Below, piece by piece: positions 12,201-26,600 of a stretch of 64,000 nucleotides of DNA. The DNA lies in contig OY744553.1 of NCBI GenBank assembly GCA_963556195.1, forward strand, positions 14,400,939-14,464,938, in the 5' to 3' direction. Numbering within the stretch: position 1 is the first letter of the stretch; each line of letters begins with the position of its first letter. The notes under the pieces were generated by a model that was given only the letters and a program-made list of their open reading frames with translations, was not told the DNA's origin and searched no databases. A program made the translations under genes and the position numbers. The DNA is from Sepiola atlantica. Its lineage: Eukaryota; Mollusca; Cephalopoda; Sepiida; Sepiolidae.

Positions 12201-14636
12201 GGGGAGGAGTAAGTTAATTGCTTACTGCCTGAGGCGCCCCTACCGGGGAATGCCGACAGGGCTGCCCAGGCAATTTTTAATGGCCAGAGCGCTCACCTTC
12301 TCGGGCGCTGGCTTTTCAAATCCCACTTTCCGACCATGTGTCACATACTCCTATTGTGGGTAGGTGTTAAATAACGGCCTTTTGGTCAAGATCAAAGTGT
12401 AGTATCTGTTCCGATGGATACTGCACCCCATAGACTGATATTTTCTTGGCCTTCGGGGCTTGATTTACGCCGGTCTATGGGTCTGTCCTGTGCAGTTCTA
12501 GGAGGTCCAGCCCCCCCAGGCTTTGCCTCCCCTCTTTGGGGAGGAGTAAGTTTATTGCTTACTGCCTGAGGTGCCCCTACCGGGGCTGCCTAGGCAATTT
12601 TTAATGGCCAGAGTGCTCACTGTCTCGGGCGCTGGCTTTTCAAGCCCCACTTTCCTTACCCGACCTTGGGTCACATCTTACCTTGTGGGAGTAAGATAAA
12701 AATGGCCTTGTGCCTAACCTCCTGAAGAGGAAGTAAATAATACCAATCGTTGAATTTGAGACGATTAATTTGTTTTAATTCGTGCACAAAAAAGTTAGTC
12801 AAGCACTGGTCTTAGGAAATTGGATCTGTCATCCAAGTGTTTAAAATCTATGAAAGCAATTGACTTATTTATAGTGTGTTTATTTGCCCATCTTTTTCAG
12901 TTCTCGATGCACAGTAGCCTTGGTGAAGTGATCCAATCAATCATTGAAGAGTTCAGTAAAAATCCTCCCATTCTCGTACCATTGTAAGTAAACAAACAAA
13001 GACATCTTCATCTTTTTTTTCATCCTTTCTCAATTAATATGTATGTATTTTACTTATATCTATGTGTGTGTGTGAGGGATGTGAATTCTCTGCTTCTTAG
13101 GGGATTTCTACTCTAATTGTTAGAGCCTCCCTTGAGTGAGTTCTCCACTTTTTTTTTCTTTTTTTTTGTTATCTCCCTCCCACAGCAGTGTAGAATCATG
13201 TTGCCCCACGCAACGACCGTCAACCCCAACATTGTGTGTCCGTGGCATTCTTGTCTCCATCATCTAACCGAGTCGTCTATCCACTGACGAATCGTCGAGG
13301 GCACAGCACTGGTCCACAAGTTAAATAAAAGAAACTCAACTCTCGAGAAAGAACACAAACACATATACGTTGTGTATAATTTAGTTGGAACTATGAGTGT
13401 GTGTGACACCGTCGCGGACTGTCGAGACCCCCATTGTCGTTGCTCAAGTCGTCAGCTCATCTCATCGTTTTCCGGTCCGATCTGCTCTCTGTGGAGGTTC
13501 GATCCAAACTGCTCGGCTTCTCTCTGAAACCCAAACTCGTTAACTTTTTGCCATAAACCTTACTGTCGTAAAACGTTGTCACTCCTAAATGTCGTGTCTG
13601 GTATTCTTTTCTGAGTCACCTGTCCTAAACAATGGAAACTGACCACTCACGCATTTTTTTTTGTCTCTGTCGATGAGTCACTTCCTATCCTCGCGGCCTT
13701 CATTGTATCACAGCAGTAAGATGTGACACAAGGTTGGAAAGTGGGATTGAAAAGCCAGCGCCCTAGAGGAAGAGCACTCTAACCTACAAAAACTGCCTGA
13801 GCAGCCCTGTCGGCATTCTCCGGTAGGGACCCCTCAGATGATTAGCAATAAACTAACCCCTTCTCAAAGGGGTGAAAAGGCAAAGTCTGGGAGGGTGGAC
13901 CTCCTAGAACTGCACAGGACAAACCCACAGACCGGCAGAATCAAGGTCTGAAGGCCAAGATGATCAACCGAACACAACACTAATATCAGCCGACTCATCA
14001 GACAATTTCCTTATAGCAACGAGCCCCATAAATTCATCGAAGTAGCCATACAGAGAACCTCAAAACTAAACAGACAAAAACTCTTGATATACAAAATCAA
14101 AACAGAGCAGACCCCAAAATTTCTCTGTTTAACATACGATCGATCAATTCTAGAAGACAAACACCAAATCTATCAGCACTCCTCACGTCCGTTAACCACC
14201 AAGCAATAACGTCTTTTAATCTTTATTCATCTTTTCTCAATTTTCTCTTTTCATATATGGGTGCTCCTGGATAAGCCGTAACCGATCTGAGAGATAACTC
14301 TATTTTTCTTAGACGCCGCTATTCCGAATCTGCTGTAACTTTGGCAAGGGAGATAACTCCTTTTTTAATCGCTACATGAAAGGAAATGCGAATGTTTTTG
14401 CAAATGTCCGTTTTTATTTACATGTCACAAACTTCACAAACTTTATAACCATTAATAAATAAAAATGCTTAAAAATTATCTTTAATGAGACTTTATCAAA
14501 AATTAATGTCGCATTTTCTTTCTTAGAGTTAAAAAGCTTAACATTTTTTTATTAATTGTTATAAAGTTTATAAAATTTGTGACATGTAAATAAAAACGGA
14601 CATTTACAAAAACATTTGCATTTTCTTTCATGCAGC

Positions 14637-14669
<33 letters not shown>

Positions 14670-17600
14670 AAAAAAGTTATCTCCTTTGCCAAAGTTACAG
14701 CGAATTCGGAATAGCGGTGTCTAAGCAAAATAGTTATCTCCCTCAGATCGGTTACGGCTTATCCCGGAGCGCCGAATTGTGAACATGTATGTATGCGTGC
14801 GTTCATTGCACTGGCCGTGATCGTCCCCACTCGTTGTGCCGGTCCAAGGATGTTGTTCGATCTCACTCAGTGCTGCAACAAAGAACTCTCATTCCAAGTA
14901 TAAACCATGAGTCCAGTTTATCAACAAGTAACGGATTTATTTGTTGGTTATAAATGATACTCATGTCCTCAAGTTGAATGGCAGACTTGCAATTGAGATT
15001 TCTCTATCCCGGCAAAATAAAATATAAGTCCCACACAGTCCTTTGACTAAGAGCCCCAAATGGGCCCATCTTGCCTTGAAGGGCAACCAGCTTCAACTCC
15101 CAGTGGCACCAACTTTGTATCATGCCCAGTGGGCCAGGTCTACCCTTTCTCTTCCTATCTCCTGGGGTCCATTCTCCCTGACCGGAGATCTTGGATTCCA
15201 GTATTTCTCACTGGTCACCATCCGAACCGCCCATGCACTCACAACTTGAGATTTCAAACAAAGATAACTGTCAGCAGAGGATTATCAGGGAGATAATCTG
15301 TGAACATCACAGCATGAGTCCCCATCTTTACGAGGCACTTTATTTCAAAGAGAAATAAACTTTTGGGTGGCCCAAATAAAACCGACGACATTTTCACTTT
15401 CTTAGTGCCCCCTCCCCCACCTTCTCTCCTTTGGCCGATCATCTAGCACTTGCAACGTCTGTCATTAATATGCATCACTAAAAAAATGCAGCTTACTGCA
15501 TTTTTAGCAAAATTACGCTTTTTTTTTAAATCCCCAAAAAGCGAATTTATGCTTAAATCGCTAGAGCCTACCATGGATGTCAGTTCTCCACTTTTTGATC
15601 AAAATATGCTTCTTTTTTTTTTTTATTAGAAAAAGCTAATTTTTGCCAAATCGCTAGAGCCTTACCTTCTTATTTTTTCGTCGCTATTTGGATGGATTTT
15701 ATTTCTCTTTCTCTCTCTCCTCTCTCTTGTTTTATCGTTTTTTCTCTTTTCTTACTTTTTCTCTCTTTCTCTTCTTCTTGGTCTTGTCTTGCTTTCCTTT
15801 TCTCTCATATGAAATTTTTCTCTACAAACTGAAAATATTAATTTTGTTATGAAGGCTAAGACTTCAAACGATTCATGAAGGAGGTAGGGGTGTTTGATGA
15901 CTTTTGTTTCATCAATGAATGATTTCGTGTCTCCTTCCCCCACATGTGTAATCGGTGTCTTTCTTGTAAATTGTTTTTCGTTGTTTTTTGTTCTGTCCCC
16001 CACACACACGGGGGAGGGGTGAGGTGTGGGACATGGCCCACCAAGTTGGGAAAGTTATCTCAATTTCAGTTTTTTTTTCTATTGGCTATTTACATACATG
16101 ATGTGTGAATATTTTATTTGTGGTTGTTGTTATGGACTGACGCCACCATGTTTGGTGGAACAAAGGAGCCAGCCTTTGAAATGTTTTGGAGTTTCTGTTT
16201 AAGTGCAAACGGACGATTCTAGTCAGGTCAGGGCAATGCAAAATCTCTTCATTCTTTACCACCTCTCTCTCAAGAATTCAGCGTTTTTCTACTCGCATTA
16301 ATATGTGTACTGGATCAGTTTAAGATGAGGTTGGATGAATTCAGAAAAAGTAGTAGGAGGGAGAAACTGAGGCAGCACTTTTGGGAGTTGTCAAATGAAA
16401 TATTTAACAGAATTTGATCTGGATATCGATACTGTACTAAGAGTTTAATTCTTTTTCTTTTTTTTTTTTTTTTTTTTAACAGTTGAATTGAGAAGATAAT
16501 CAAAGAGGAGATACCCAAGGAGGCATAACAAACAAATAAATAAATAGTTAAAATAAAATGTCTATAACATCTTTATTTTAAAAGTTTTTCTCTCTCTCTC
16601 ATGTTCCCTTTTTTAACACACCTCTCCCACTGACTGTTTCACTCTATAGTTCATGCACAAACATTTGCAACTGCTTATATATAATAGAAAGAATGCAAAG
16701 GAAAAAGAAAAGCTATCAGCAGCCGACTGTTTGACCTAGTTTCAGTGTTGGTTTTCGAATTTGACTCATGATGACCGCAAGCAAATAAATATTAGATATA
16801 GTGGAATCTCGGTTTTCGAACATAATTCGTTGTGAAAAACTGTTTTAAAAGCAAATTGTTTGAAAACCGAATCATATTTTCCCAGTAAAAATAATGATAA
16901 GATATTTATTTGTTAATTCTTATATACAGACTAATTTCTTTGTATTTAATGGGTAAATATACAAAAATTATTACTCATCAGTTATAATATTGTTTTTAAT
17001 ACTAACTATAATGTATAATATAAAACCTTACTTTGTAAAAAAATATATTCTCTGAACTTTTTATGAATTAAGATTATTTTTATGCATATTTTAACCATTT
17101 TACTACACATTTTGTAATATTTAAAAAAAATTTAGCAGGTATTTAAAAATATTGTTCCTAAGAAAAACGTCAAGTTAATAAAAATAAAAACCTAGATTGA
17201 TTTTAAAAATCCAGATCTGGTTTTTAAAAAAGCAGGAGTAGCAACCCGACACAGAACTGTTAATGTTTCATCAGACGGTATGCTTCGGTTGCCATCGGTG
17301 TGGTTCAGGAATTGAAATTTTGTTAGAAAACTGAGACATTTCCGGCTTTAATTTTTTGTTTGAAATCCGAATTGTTTCAGTTTCTAGACATTCATGAACC
17401 AAGGTTTGACTATTTACTTGGACTTCTGCCCATATAACTAAAAGTTTTATCATAAAAATCAAATTTGGGATATCAACCGTGTGATATCTGACATATTGAT
17501 ATTGAGCTCCATGAATGAGATTTATATGTTGTTTTTTTTGGTCCCCCGATTTATAAAATCGGTGGAAGTATGTTTTGAGGTATTTCTGTCCGTCCGTCCG

Positions 17601-20600
17601 GATTTTTCTCTAAAACTTGGCCAAAATGTGGAGGCAATTGTTCCTAATAGAAAATAAGTATCGCTGACCTTGGAAAAAATCTGGTTCGCGCCCCCAGGGG
17701 GTCAAAAGCCCCCAAAATTGCAAATAATGACTCTTTTCTTCCATAACTTTTCATCCATCCATCCATTTTTTCTGAGACTTGGCCAAAATGTAGAGGCAAT
17801 TGTTCTGGATATAAAATGAGCATCCTTGACCTCAGAAAAATTCTGGTTCGCGCCCCCAGCGGGTCAAAAATACTCCAAATTGCCCAAATTTATTGCATTT
17901 TACACTCGCCACATCGAGTCACATACAAAGGGGAACCACGCATGCGCGGCTTGTTTGTTTTGTGTTTTGGTTGTTTATGCGTTCTCGAGTGTTAACTATT
18001 TTGTACTTTAATCAGAAATTGTTTCTAATTAATCAAAAAATATAATATTCTGATTTAAAATATCTTTTTACAAAACTTAGGGCTACTTGTGTTTTCTGCT
18101 CATATAACTAAAAGTTTACAATAATAAACATAAAATTTGGGATATGAACTATGTGGTATTTAACCTTTGGATATTGACCTTGTGGTATTTGACCTTTGGA
18201 TATTGACCTTGTGGTATTTGACCTTTGGATATTGACCTTGTGGTATTTGACCTTTGGATATTGACCTTGTGGTATTTGACCTTTGGATATTGACCTTGTG
18301 GTATTTGACCTTTGGATATTGACCTTGTGGTATTTGACCTTTGGATATTGACCATGTCTGCAACAATCCACCAAGGAGATTTTGATATTGTTTTTCTTTT
18401 TCTATCTTTCAGCAATATTAACACTCCGCAGCCTTCGACCACTTACGTATTGGGGGGTCCTGTTCCAAGCCCTGCTATCAATACAAACATGGTGAATGTC
18501 TATCCTCATTTCCGGCAACCCATCCCAACAACTGTGACTCCCACCACAAAGGCACCGCTGCCACCCAGTACGAATGGGAACACCCCCAACAACTTGCCAA
18601 ACTTTCCTCCGATACAGCAAACATCACAAAAACCAGCGGTAAATATGTTTCTTTTCTGCTTGACCATTGTTTTTTGTTGTTCCTATTTACTTACATCCCC
18701 ACCAGGGCAAAGTTAGGTATAAGGTTGGTTTTTAATGTGTGGAAAATCCAGCTCTCCAAAAAGGGGCACTCTGGATTGGAACAGAAATTTAAATTACCTC
18801 AGTCTAGAAGGACTTCTCCTTCACTGACTGAGGAAATATACATTAAGTGTAGCATCAGAACAGATACTACACTTTGTTCCTAGCCATGTTTTTTTTTTTA
18901 CTTTTTTGTTTTTGTTTTCTTTAAACAGGCTTTGTCTGTCCGATCGTCCATCGATCTGTCATGGTTATATTTTAAAATGCCTTTTGTCGATCCGTCACGT
19001 TTAAGGTTGAAATAGTATTTTTGGTGTTTGTGCTGTTCAGCGGCCGTATTAAAAAATTATTTTCTTACAAAAACAATATTATATACTTATTCAGCATTAT
19101 ATTCTTACTCACTGTACAAAAAAGTAGAAAAAATTATCCACTAGAACTTTAATTACAAGTATTTTTCCATTCTGCGTGTCATAACAGCGATTCGTTCACT
19201 AAGCCTCCATCAGCGTGTTATGTCCGGATGATTATAAAAATTATTTATTTAAAAAAAATGATTTTTATAATCATCCAGACATCACACAAACAGCTAACAC
19301 CACACTAGCTGTTATGTAAGATTTTAAGAAAAAATAAATATTAAGTCTTATTTCGAATTCGATTTATTATTTTTGTTTCTTCCAACTTACATCTTACCCG
19401 GAATTTGCATTGCCCACAGCCTTTTAAAAACATACTACTACTATTCCCAGCACTGCTTCAAACAAACTACCATTCTCTATTATATAAGTTATAAGACTAC
19501 ACATCTAAAACAGAAATAGGTTTAAGAGTTCTAAAACTCATACGAGAATTGTCCACAAGGACTCGTGGTGTAACGGATATCAGTGCTAAGTAACATTCTT
19601 GAAGGTTCAATCCTCAGTACGGGTGATACTAAGAATGCAATTATGAATTATTTAAGACTGACAGAACAAAAGAAACGTACCCTGTGGGTTAAATAAACGG
19701 TTCCATTCAAAATTGTGTACAGATTTCCGAGTTTAAAAAAGATTATCGAGTTCGACAAGTTGCACCTGAAGAAGGTCGGAGGTTACATCAGCCGAAACGT
19801 TGTGAGAATACTGTCCAAGATGAGAATAGTAGTCCAAATAATCTAAATAAACTTCAGTCTTGACCTGTTCACCAAGTTTCTTATGAATATTCAACAGTCT
19901 TTATCGCTGTTTCCTAAAAAGTAAAGTGGTCGATCATAGACAAAGGCGACCCAAAGGCTCCTTTATCATTAGCTACCAAGGTGTAGGGCATCTCATGATT
20001 ACACCACTTATCCTTGATCCTCACCTTATAATGCGGAGTGTTTAGCAAGAAGGCATCAAGTACCATTTTATGAAGTCTTTAAGTTTTTGGTATGACTCGA
20101 CCGAGGATTGAACTCTGGTCTCCTGGCCCATTAGCGAACACTCTTACCATTATGTCATGTGGTATTTGTAAATACAACCTTTTTTCTTTAAATAACATTT
20201 TCCATGTTTATTTATTAAAACTAGATTTATGGGCCCTACGCACCCAAATTCTAGTATATATTAAATATTAAATTGTTTTTAACCCCAATATGTAGTTAAA
20301 ATAAATTGTTTTGGACTGTTAAAATAATTTCCATCACTATTGATAATGATTACCCGTTCATTTATTTTTTTTATTATCACTTATGTTTGAATTCATGTTT
20401 TGAAACATGACATAGATCATAAATCTATGACATCACACCAAAGCTATAATTATTTTGTTACAGTTATGTTTTAAGCTCTATTTATAAGAAAGTCCAAATA
20501 GCTTAGTGTTATGGTGCCGTACCTGTACGAAGACCAAATGGACTCGTCCATCCATAATAAAATGCGAGAAGCATTCCAACTCACTGACTTCTTCCACCCC

Positions 20601-23600
20601 AGTTCTATACTGGCAGTCCAGAATACCACTTCTTGTATATATATTCTTTTTCTTCAATAATATATCTTTGTTCTTGTAACCCCGTGTTTCTGTGTCTTTA
20701 TTTCGGGCCCCTAACACGGTCACAACAGTTAGTTTGTAGAACCTCAGACTGAAGATCTCAAGGTTTCGGTTTCCGTTCATGGCGTCTGCTTTATTTGTTG
20801 GAAATTTATTATTTACTATTAATGCAATATTCTCTATTTCTAAAAGTTGTTAAGATCTCTGATATTTCGAAATGAACAAATTCCGCAATGTATAAAAAAA
20901 CGTTTTAAAAAAATTGTGACTGACAAAAAAATTGTGACTGACAAAAAAATTGTGACGGACAAAAAAATTATGACGGACAAAAAAATTGTGACGGGAAAAA
21001 AAATAATGACTGACAAAAAAATAATGACTGACAAAAAAATTGTGACGGACAAAAAAATTGTGACGGACAAAAAAATTATGACGGACAAAAAAATTATGAT
21101 TGACAAAAAAATAGTGACTGGCAAAAAAATTGTGACGGACAAAAAAATTATGACGGACAAAAAAATTATGACTGACAAAAAGATAAAATTTCTATTTATA
21201 TAAGATATTTAGCAAAATCACAGAGATCTGTGTTGATTTTTAAAAGAATTAAAAAAATTTTTTAAATCGAACAAGTAATTTATTTATTTATTAACTATGT
21301 AGATACTATTTGTTTGTACTATTTGTTTGTACTATTTGTTTGTACTATTTGTTTGTACTATTTGTTTGTACTATTTGTTTGTACTATTTGTTTGTACTAT
21401 TTGTTTGTACTATTTGTTTGTACTATTTGTTTGTACTATTTGTTTGTACTATTTGTTTGTACTATTTTAAACTTAAGGTAGACAACTCTTATAATATTCT
21501 TCAATTTGAAATGAGTTGGCGGATTTTTATTTACAAGTGATTATTTCAAAATGTTTCATATTAGCAATTATCTGGGCTGGACTAAGTAAATTTTAAAATA
21601 AATTCTATTATTATATTGTCTATAAGACGGTACAACAATAACAGATGAAAATTGTCTAGTCAGAAGCAACGTTTGATTTGTCAGCTTAAATGCTATTTGG
21701 GTTCAACTTTGAAAATTCGACAAGATAACTTTATCTGTTAGATGAAAATTACATAAAAAGAAAAAGTTTTGGTATTAACTAACAAAAGGGTTGATATGTG
21801 GAATGCCTGGTCCAGCAATAACAACAACAACAACATTCTGGTTTACTTGATTGAAATGCTTGGTGCCAATTGGATCAAAATACTCAATCGTGATTAGTTG
21901 CCTATATTAGACTTCAACCAATCAAAAACAGTCACCTCCTGAAGCCGAGCACCTATTCACATTATCTATATAAGCACATGAGCCAGTGAAATCCCCAACT
22001 TGCCACAGGAACTTATGTCACCACAGCACAATGTTACTAACTGCCACACATATTCTTGGTACGTAGACGAACTCTGCCATAGTCTCTGGCTACCGTCATC
22101 TCAGCAAAACAAGATGAATGACAGTCATGGACTTACTTCTAAATATAGCAACAGCTTGTCCGTCTCACTACTCAAGTCCACATATGTACAGACAGAACAC
22201 TTTCCTCATCTTAACCTTTGAACTATCCTTAAACAACACTTTCTCAGGGATGTGAGTTAGCCACTTTTGGGGCAGAATTCCGCTTTTTTTTTTTAATTCT
22301 AGGAAAAACGGATTTCTGCTGAAATCGTTACCGCCTTCCATGTTTCTCTCCATTTTGGTCATAATGCGCTTTTTTTTTAAATAAGAAAAAGATGATTTCT
22401 GTCAAATTGAGCCTTACCTCCTTATTTTTCGTTTCTATTTGGCTCGATTTTCTTTCTTTCTTCCTCTCTCTCGCTTTATCTTTCTTTCTCTTTTTCCGAT
22501 TTCTCTCTCATCCTCTCCCTCTCACCTTCTTGTCTTGCCTTCCTTTTTCCTTTTATGACAATCACTTTCTCTTAAGTTGTCTTTAGTTGTTTTTTTGCAC
22601 TGGTAACTGCACACACACATTGGGGGGGGGGGCGGTTGGGAAATTCATCTCGACTTTAGCATTTTTTGCCATTGGCTACTCACATCCCTTTTTTGGCCTT
22701 TTGGCTAAGATCAAAGTGTAGTATCTGTTCCGATGGATACTGCACCCCATAGACTGGTATTGTCTTGGCCTTCGGGGCTTGATTTACGCCGATCTATGGG
22801 TCTGTCTTGTGCAGTTCTAGGAGGTCCACCTTCCCAGGCTTTGCCTCCCCTCTTTGAGGAGGAGTAAGTTTATTGTTTACTGCCTGAGGCGTCCCTACCG
22901 GGGAATGCCGACGGGGCTGCCCAGGCAATTTTTAATGGCCAGAGTGCTCACTTTCTCGGGCGCTGGCTTTTCAAACCCCACTTTCCCGACCAGACCTTGG
23001 GTCACATCTTACTTGTGGGAGTAAGATAAAACTGGCCTTGTGCCTAACCTCCTGCAGAGGAGGTAAATAAATACTTACATCCCTTCCTTCTGTGTCGAGA
23101 CCTTTGAATATTTCTTAACTCTTTTCTTTTCTGAAGTCATTACTTTTATTTTTTTTTATGGAAATCGCTTCAGACAAGGCATGAAGCCACTTGATGTAAG
23201 GAGTTAACAAGATGAAAGATGATTATCACAAAGACAAGAGATGCCTATTGACCTTAGTCTTGAAAAGACCAAGACTATAGGTAGGAGGAAAACAGTCAGT
23301 AGAAAGAGAGTTCCACAAGCTTGCAGTTCTTGGAAAGAAGCTACTGGAATAGGAAGATTTATCATAACGAGGTAACAAAACAACAAATTGGCGAAGACTA
23401 CTAGACCAACAAATCAAATGAGCTGGAACAAAGGAAGCAGAGAATAGATCAGACAAGTCTAAAGAGCACATGCCATGATAGTATTTATAGAAAAGACTGA
23501 GACTAGTTCAACAAAACTTATTCAACAAGATGTAAATAAATGTGTTATATTATGTATAGATAGACTTTGTTGTCATTTACTTTTGATAAATGCCTTCTCC

Positions 23601-26600
23601 ACTACAGATATGCCGTAAAACCAAAAGTTTTTATAACTTTATTTTCTTTCTTGTACAGTTCTTCAGTGGCTACAAAATGCCAGACTTACCGGCTTCATTT
23701 CCTTCATTGAAAAATAAAAGGTAAGTCAATTGATTCAGATAGACTGTTCCGATGATTCACATCAGATCTCTGGCTTCTGTACAAAGATGTTCGATGCTAC
23801 ATGTTTGGTGGGATGCATAGATTCATACTGCAGATGGCAGGCCTGCAAATGGAAAATGCCGAGCTAAGAGAAGAGAGACCACCCTAGAATTCGGCTGTTT
23901 TTTTGTTTTTTTTTAAATAATAATAATGTCTTCTTGAATACAAGGTTCCATGTTGTGATTTGGAGCCACTTGAGACTATAAAAGTTACGATCATCCCAGA
24001 TGAGACCTCACACCTCAATCAGTAAGTTTTTATGTTCAGTGATAAGACAGCCCATGATTTTCAAGTAGGTGGATGTGTGTTCTACCACAAATGATACCAA
24101 TATCTATATATATATATATATTCAAGCAGGGGAGGGGGGGGGGATCAATTGGGTTTCTGACCCTGTGTGTACTCACTGCGTCTCTCCCAGACTCAGTGTC
24201 TGCTCATCTATATAACACAAGTCACACGGCATTGCTTGTGTGCAGATATATTCCTGGACAGCAATGGAAGTCCTACTTGTTAAGTTGGAGACTTGGAGAA
24301 AAGCTATGGAAAGTAAAGGTCTCGGAATCGATGTTACCAATGTATAACTATACCCGCTCCTCCCGGCCAACTGCCTTCCCCAAACACATGTGCCATAGTT
24401 TTTCTTCTTCTTCTTCATTTTCTTATTCTGGCTGTGTTGATTTTCCAATGTCAGTGGTCGCCGAGGGGGCAAAGCATATTTTTCAATTTGCACACATAGT
24501 AAGAAACAACTCAGACATAGATATTGTATACAGGACTTGTTGAACATGGGTGTGTGTGTGTGTGTGTGTGTGTTGTTGTTGTTGAGGTCTCGTCGTGAGG
24601 GTCTCTACTTCTGAGCTAAATTCCCATCTCTCAAGTCCAGGATATCAGCTAAAACTCATTCTAAGGTCTCTTGTCGATCTGCCTCAAGATCCCTCTTTCA
24701 TTGTTCTTCCTGTCGATCTACTCGTCAATCTCTTGAGCCCATCTGCTCAAACAAGCAATGTCCCCCTCAATTGGGTTTCTGACCCTGTGCGTACTCACTT
24801 CGTCTCTCCCAGACTCAGTGTCTGCTCATTTATATAACAAAAGCAGTATTCACACGACATTGCCTGTGTGCAGATATATTCCTTGTTGGAATATTTTGTA
24901 ATAAAAAATAATTTTAAATATAGTCATGTTTACAATTTTTTGCCTTGAAAGAAAAGTTAAAAATAACATTTGCAAGCAATAAAACAAACTGTTTACGCGG
25001 TGGTGTTTTGAAAAAGAAGTAATTTTTATAAATAACAGTTAGATTTTTTGGGTTTTTTTTTTAAATTTTTAATGTCTTTTTTATAAATAACAATTTTTTT
25101 TTTTTTTAATTTAAAATTTTCAATGTTTTTATTTAATTCCTTTAAGAAACGATGTTCTGCTATTTTGTTGACATTTTGAAGTTATATTTCGAATCGATCT
25201 TTAGGCGAAAAATGAAAAAATCTTCAAAAATAAAACTACTGGTTTTCTGTAAGTAAATTAAATGAATTTATCAAATATTGGGTAATTCATTTTTATTTAA
25301 TTATTTCAAATCTTAAAAATATCAATAAAAACAATTATTTAAATGTCGAAACCTTCGCTGAGATATTGTTTGTTTGATTTTATTTTTTGTTTAATGAAAC
25401 AAAAAAATCTATTTAAAAAAAATTAATTTCATTTCTTCACGTTTTAATATAGTTCAGTTATTTTATGGACATAACCGATAATTGCCCCTCGTGACCCCAG
25501 ATGGAATCAAAAAAAAATTTCGATGATGTCTTAGGATTCTGTGAAAAATTTAACCTTTAGTAAAACTGTAGCAGCCATCATGCAGGTCCAGAAGGAAAAA
25601 GAGTGAGGGTTGCACCGTGTATTGTCCATCTGGGATTGAACCCAGAGTGTTCTAGTCACCAAATAGAAACGTGTGCTTTTTGTCATGCGGCGAGACTTCA
25701 CATATGCAAATGAGCCTTGTTTTGCATGGGCTAATTCTCGTCGTAATAAAAAGCTTAGACACTTGGCTCTTGTGACTACGTCGAGTGCAAAGAGGAAAAA
25801 AGAAAAGAAAAATGAAATCAAATTCTGGACGTAAAGTTTGATTTTAAACGTCGCATCGTTCTCATGCGTGTTTAGACTGTTGGTAGTGAAAAGACCAAAA
25901 AAGACAATTCGGCGGCCCGTTTGAACTCGGTCTTTATTTTATTAACTCTATGTTACAAGAACATCTTTGAATGTTCTGCTAACATACCCATTTTCTATAA
26001 CACACAAACGTTAACTTTTATTTATATAAAAGTTAAATAGACTTTTTCATGTCGGCTCTTTGGACTCGCTTGTCCCCATTCCTCGTATACTTAATTTTCC
26101 CCACTGTCTGTCAGGTTTTCTTTTTAGACTACCTACACCATCAAGCATATTCTTATTGAATTGCATTGATCTGGCCCCTAAAAGAGAAACTTTCTACAGA
26201 GCAGGTACAATGAAGGAACTGTTTAAGAAAAATAAAGTAGAGACAATACTGAACTTCTTAAAAGCTGTTGATCTATATAAAAAGATATAATTACCTAGAG
26301 ACATATAAATCCAGCTTGATTTGGCATTAAATGAACTGAGAAAGGATGATATGCCGTTAAAAAAGGAAAAACGTTTAATGAATGTTTTCAAAATACTATA
26401 TATATTTTTTTTTTTTTTTTTTTTGTCTAAAGAATTTTGTTTACTTTGCAAAGTATTTAAAAAAATACTACTTGATTCGGCATTACATGACCTGGAAAAG
26501 GTTGATATGCCGTAAAACAAAACAAACATATTTTTTGTGGCAAATCTTGTCCTTTTTTTGTCGATTCCTTTTGTGACTGCTTTTATTTCTCTCTGCAGCA

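Noticed and set aside
12031..12741. Functional U2 snRNA genes
   Set aside because: Only about 40 nt of U2 are present; the Sm site and 3' stem-loops are absent.
20840..21203. 112- and 118-codon frames with IVTDKK/FLSVTI repeats
   Set aside because: Product of an 18-bp minisatellite; no start context, splice sites or family match.
25600..25660. tRNA-like B box GGGTTCAATCCCAGATGG (minus strand)
   Set aside because: No convincing A box or cloverleaf; only a short hairpin.
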